Positions 61,798-64,000 of a stretch of 64,000 bases of DNA are shown here, one piece after another. Source of the DNA: Crambe crambe (lineage: Eukaryota; Porifera; Demospongiae; Poecilosclerida; Crambeidae). A program made the translations under genes and the position numbers. The stretch is taken from the NCBI GenBank assembly GCA_963924555.1, contig OZ004598.1, positions 5,430,858 through 5,494,857 of the forward strand, given 5' to 3'. Position 1 is the stretch's first letter, and every line of letters starts with the position of its first letter. The notes beneath the pieces were generated by a model. The model did not search any database, was not told where the DNA came from, and was given only the letters and a program-made list of their open reading frames with translations.

Positions 61798-62228
61798 GCG
61801 TCCAGAATCACAACTTATATTTGAGGGAGACCTGAGAGCTGGGGCAGAAGCAATAGTGGCCAAGCTAGTGGTAATCACATGTAGATATAGATCTAGATTG
61901 CTGAATCTGCATGATTTGTATTACACTTTTATTTGTAGTCACTGCCTTTCCAAGCAGTTCAACATCAAATTACAACAGTAGATTCCGTTATGACAGTTGA
62001 TGGAGGGCTTATGGTGTGTGTTGTCGGACAACTAAAGGTTAGACTGCAGATTTTAAAAACAAATTTTGCAGTAGAGTCAAGGTTCAGATATTATCATCAC
62101 TGTGATCTCATATACAGGCTGATAATGATCCAGTGCAAGGGTTCTTTCAGTCCTTCTACCTCAAGCAAATTGGAGACAGTTTATTTGTTTTAAATGATAT
62201 TTTTCGCTTAGCTCTGCATCACCAATAA
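61446..62228 (+). CDS. NUTF2: NUTF2, nuclear transport factor 2
   Basis: A small homodimer that binds Ran-GDP and FxFG nucleoporins and carries Ran back into the nucleus. Exon 1 (61446-61535) is MGTPEAIGQAFVTSYYQMFD then TNRSGLGALY. Exon 2 starts at 61799 (RPESQLIFEGDLRAGAEAIV), and later exons give SLPFQAVQHQITTVDSVMTV, VVGQLKADNDPVQGFFQSFY and LNDIFRLALHHQ. The protein is about 124 residues, the normal length, with a close human match (VVGQLKADEDPIMGF, DMFRLALHNFG). The acceptor of exon 2 uses a CT microsatellite as its pyrimidine tract. The RB-family gene follows on the same strand after 514 bases. Confidence 0.96.
61744..61796. repeat. (CT)n microsatellite at the NUTF2 exon 2 acceptor
   Basis: About 26 CT units end directly at CCAG before exon 2, so the repeat itself is the polypyrimidine tract. 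Repeat length variation could affect splicing; that is inference. Confidence 0.9.
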
Positions 62229-62742
62229 ATTGCTCTTAGAAGTGTATTGTGAACTTTATGTATTAATTCTGCCATGTATTCTGCTTATCATGATCATCAG
62301 TGCGCATAATTTTATTGGGTGGGGCTTTACGGTCCCACGGATTTGGCGCCTTTTTAGAAGCGGTGAGCATTCTGATTGGTCAGACTGTGAAGGCCCGCCC
62401 ATTTTATTATGTCTGCCATGCCAGCGGCAGCTATTTGCAGCCATGTTCTATTTTTTGCAGTCATTTCTTACTTTACTAAAACAGCTAGAAAGGGTTGGAT
62501 TTCTGGACTCCTGAATGCTCCTATATCACTTTTTTTTGTCGTATCAATGATAAGAAGGCTTCTACTACATATTTGGAATTGAAAAAAGCTAAAAAGCCAA
62601 GAGAACCCAAGCCAGTTTTTTTTCTCTCTTCCATTCAAGAAGGTACTTTCACGCTACACTGTTAAGTACGTGGTCGAGGGACTGCTCAAAAGGCGCAGTA
62701 ATTGTATTTTTGATTGGATTCGACGGTGGAGATCAAGCCAAA
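62229..62742 (+). promoter_or_regulatory. RBL upstream region with E2F-type site and CCAAT boxes
   Basis: TTTGGCGCC at 62342-62350 matches the E2F consensus TTTSSCGC over its first eight bases. An inverted CCAAT box (ATTGG, 62375-62379) follows 25 bases on, and a second ATTGG lies near 62713. CCCGCCC is at about 62395. E2F plus CCAAT is typical of cell-cycle promoters. A 94-residue frame here is not supported as a gene. Confidence 0.6.
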
Positions 62743-64000
62743 ATGGAAAGCGATGCCCAAGGCGAGAAGATCAGAGAGGAGTATGATAGTGTGTGTAACA
62801 AGCTCAATATGGATCAGTCCTCCATGGAACGGGCCTGGACTTCTTACTCCGACATTCGAGACTACTATACATTAGAGGTAGCCAGCTAGAATCTCCTGTA
62901 ATAATAACTTAGTGCTAGCTAGCTACTTTAATAGTTCAACACTGCCTTACCTCACCCTTCTCCTGCATTATGTATAGCTCTGCCTGTTATATGCTTAGCT
63001 AATTGTGGAATTGCACACTGACTTGTATATTTGTGGTAATAATTAGTGTATGATCACCAGTTTTTAAATGGGAGATGACTACTGCTTGGTCATAGCCTTA
63101 TTTAATAGGTTAAAAGTGCATGGAGAGTCACCTTAATTGACGGGTCACTAGAGTATGTAATTTAACTTGGGTGGCATGAAGCTCTAATTAGCATCTAATT
63201 TTGAACATTGACCTACCACACGCTTTTTTTTTCTTTTTCTTTTTTTTTTGAGGTATAGCTCATTTTTTGCTGCTATCTTATGATCTCATCCTAATTATGC
63301 CCCTAGGGTAATCAGTTGGAGTGGTTAGGATGTGCTCTGTACGTGGCGGGACAGAGTCTGCAACTGGAGACAGTGGAAGGAGAAGCTCGCAACGGCAACA
63401 GTGTATCGCTCACTCAAATCCTTCGTGCTACTAAACTAAAGTGAGCAGATGGAAATGGGCTATAATTATTGGGAGAAACAGATAATAATTTTTGGGACAA
63501 TTGATTATGTGCCAGTTAATTGAATCTCTGAAAGATCTTGGGCCAGTATTTATTTATTTTTTTGATTGTTGTGCATGGAATACAATGTCAATTGTGTAAA
63601 GAGTCTTTGTTCCATTGTTGGAGGCTTGATCAGGAGTCGTTCTTTCATCAGCAACACCAATCAGAGAGTGGAGACTGTTAGGTATATAGCCAATCAGAGA
63701 GTAGACTCTAGCCTTTGGAGTGGCACCGCTCCTTGTCACTTGCTATTTACAAGCAGCGGCCCTGCTATCTGGACTTGGTACACTAATTGAAAATATCCTA
63801 GGCTCCAAGAGCAAGTCCAACGCCAGTATCTAACTTTCTATTTTGCTATTATCACTAGACTTCAAGGCTCCGTCACCTCTTGTTATTGACTTGAATGGCT
63901 TCTTGCACTACACAGTTGTCTTTGTTGGCATTTTTTCTGGTACCCAAGACGCCCACTTTGTGGTTGTTCTTTGCTGTTCAGGTGTTCTAGCACCTGTCTT
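62743..64000 (+). CDS. RBL: RB-family pocket protein (p107/p130 type), first exons only
   Basis: A retinoblastoma-like pocket protein that represses E2F targets. Only two coding exons are visible: 62743-62877 (MESDAQGEKIREEYDSVCNK, LNMDQSSMERAWTSYSDIRD, YYTLE) and 63307-63440 (GNQLEWLGCALYVAGQSLQL, then NGNSVSLTQILRATKLK). These match the RBL1/RBL2 N-terminal cyclin-like domain (human YTLEGDEVHWLACALYVSCR and NYVSLTRILR) better than RB1. The donor at 63441 leads into an intron that runs past the window edge as far as I can see; no convincing third exon appears by 64000. The two introns hold no recognised gene. Confidence 0.85.

Noticed and set aside
62230-62514. 94-residue hydrophobic frame upstream of the RBL gene
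   Set aside because: The region carries promoter-like E2F and CCAAT elements and NUTF2 3' sequence. No family match or splice context supports coding.
63441-64000. Third RBL exon after the acceptor-like CACTAG near 63859
   Set aside because: The frame after it does not resemble the pocket-protein N-terminal domain, so the intron probably continues past the window.

Overview
This is a gene-dense stretch of an animal nuclear genome. It holds 22 protein-coding genes in 64 kb, most of them intron-rich with short introns of about 50-100 bases, and with intergenic gaps of 29 to about 520 bases. TOPBP1, ATMIN, SS18, a TAFH-containing TAF4, NELFCD, HYDIN, INTS8, LSM14 and an RB-family pocket protein all point to Metazoa. 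The compactness and the divergence from the vertebrate proteins suggest an early-branching animal, most likely a sponge (probably a demosponge). That phylum-level call is inference, and the assignments rest on remembered family sequences rather than a search.

Layout from left to right: TOPBP1 (-, cut by the left edge) and RPP40 (+) diverge. An unrecognised intronless gene (-) and NDUFAF6 (+) diverge, and TOP1 (+) follows. ATMIN (-) and SS18 (+) diverge, followed by two tandem intronless 8-TM membrane protein genes (+). A PPR/TPR-like helical protein (-) and an 85-residue one-TM protein (+) diverge, then TAF4 (-) and NELFCD (+). The 18-kb ciliary giant HYDIN (-) diverges from a PRELI-domain gene, PRELID3 (+). 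NUDCD1 (-) diverges from PSMB5 (+), RECQL4 (-) from INTS8 (+), and LSM14 (-) from NUTF2 (+). The first two coding exons of an RBL-type pocket protein (+) lie near the right edge. Almost every gene therefore belongs to a head-to-head pair sharing 60-310 bases of promoter DNA.

The gene content is mainly housekeeping: replication and genome stability (TOPBP1, TOP1, ATMIN, RECQL4, RBL), RNA polymerase II control (TAF4, NELFCD, INTS8, SS18), RNA processing and transport (RPP40, LSM14, NUTF2), mitochondria (NDUFAF6, PRELID3), proteostasis (PSMB5) and motile cilia (HYDIN). No RNA gene, CRISPR array or virus-derived element was recognised. The accessory DNA consists of a 525-bp MITE in SS18, a 44-bp hairpin insertion in TOP1, a family of palindrome-rich about 165-bp repeats in three introns, several microsatellites and a 26-base poly-G run.

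The best leads are: a perfect RFX X-box in the HYDIN promoter; an E2F-type site upstream of the RB-family gene; a recurring GACCCTTTACC word in several shared promoters; an array of SP-K repeats in the Sld2-like part of RECQL4 (whose yeast counterpart binds the TOPBP1 counterpart); a nine-fold TQT array in ATMIN; and the undescribed tandem 8-TM pair.
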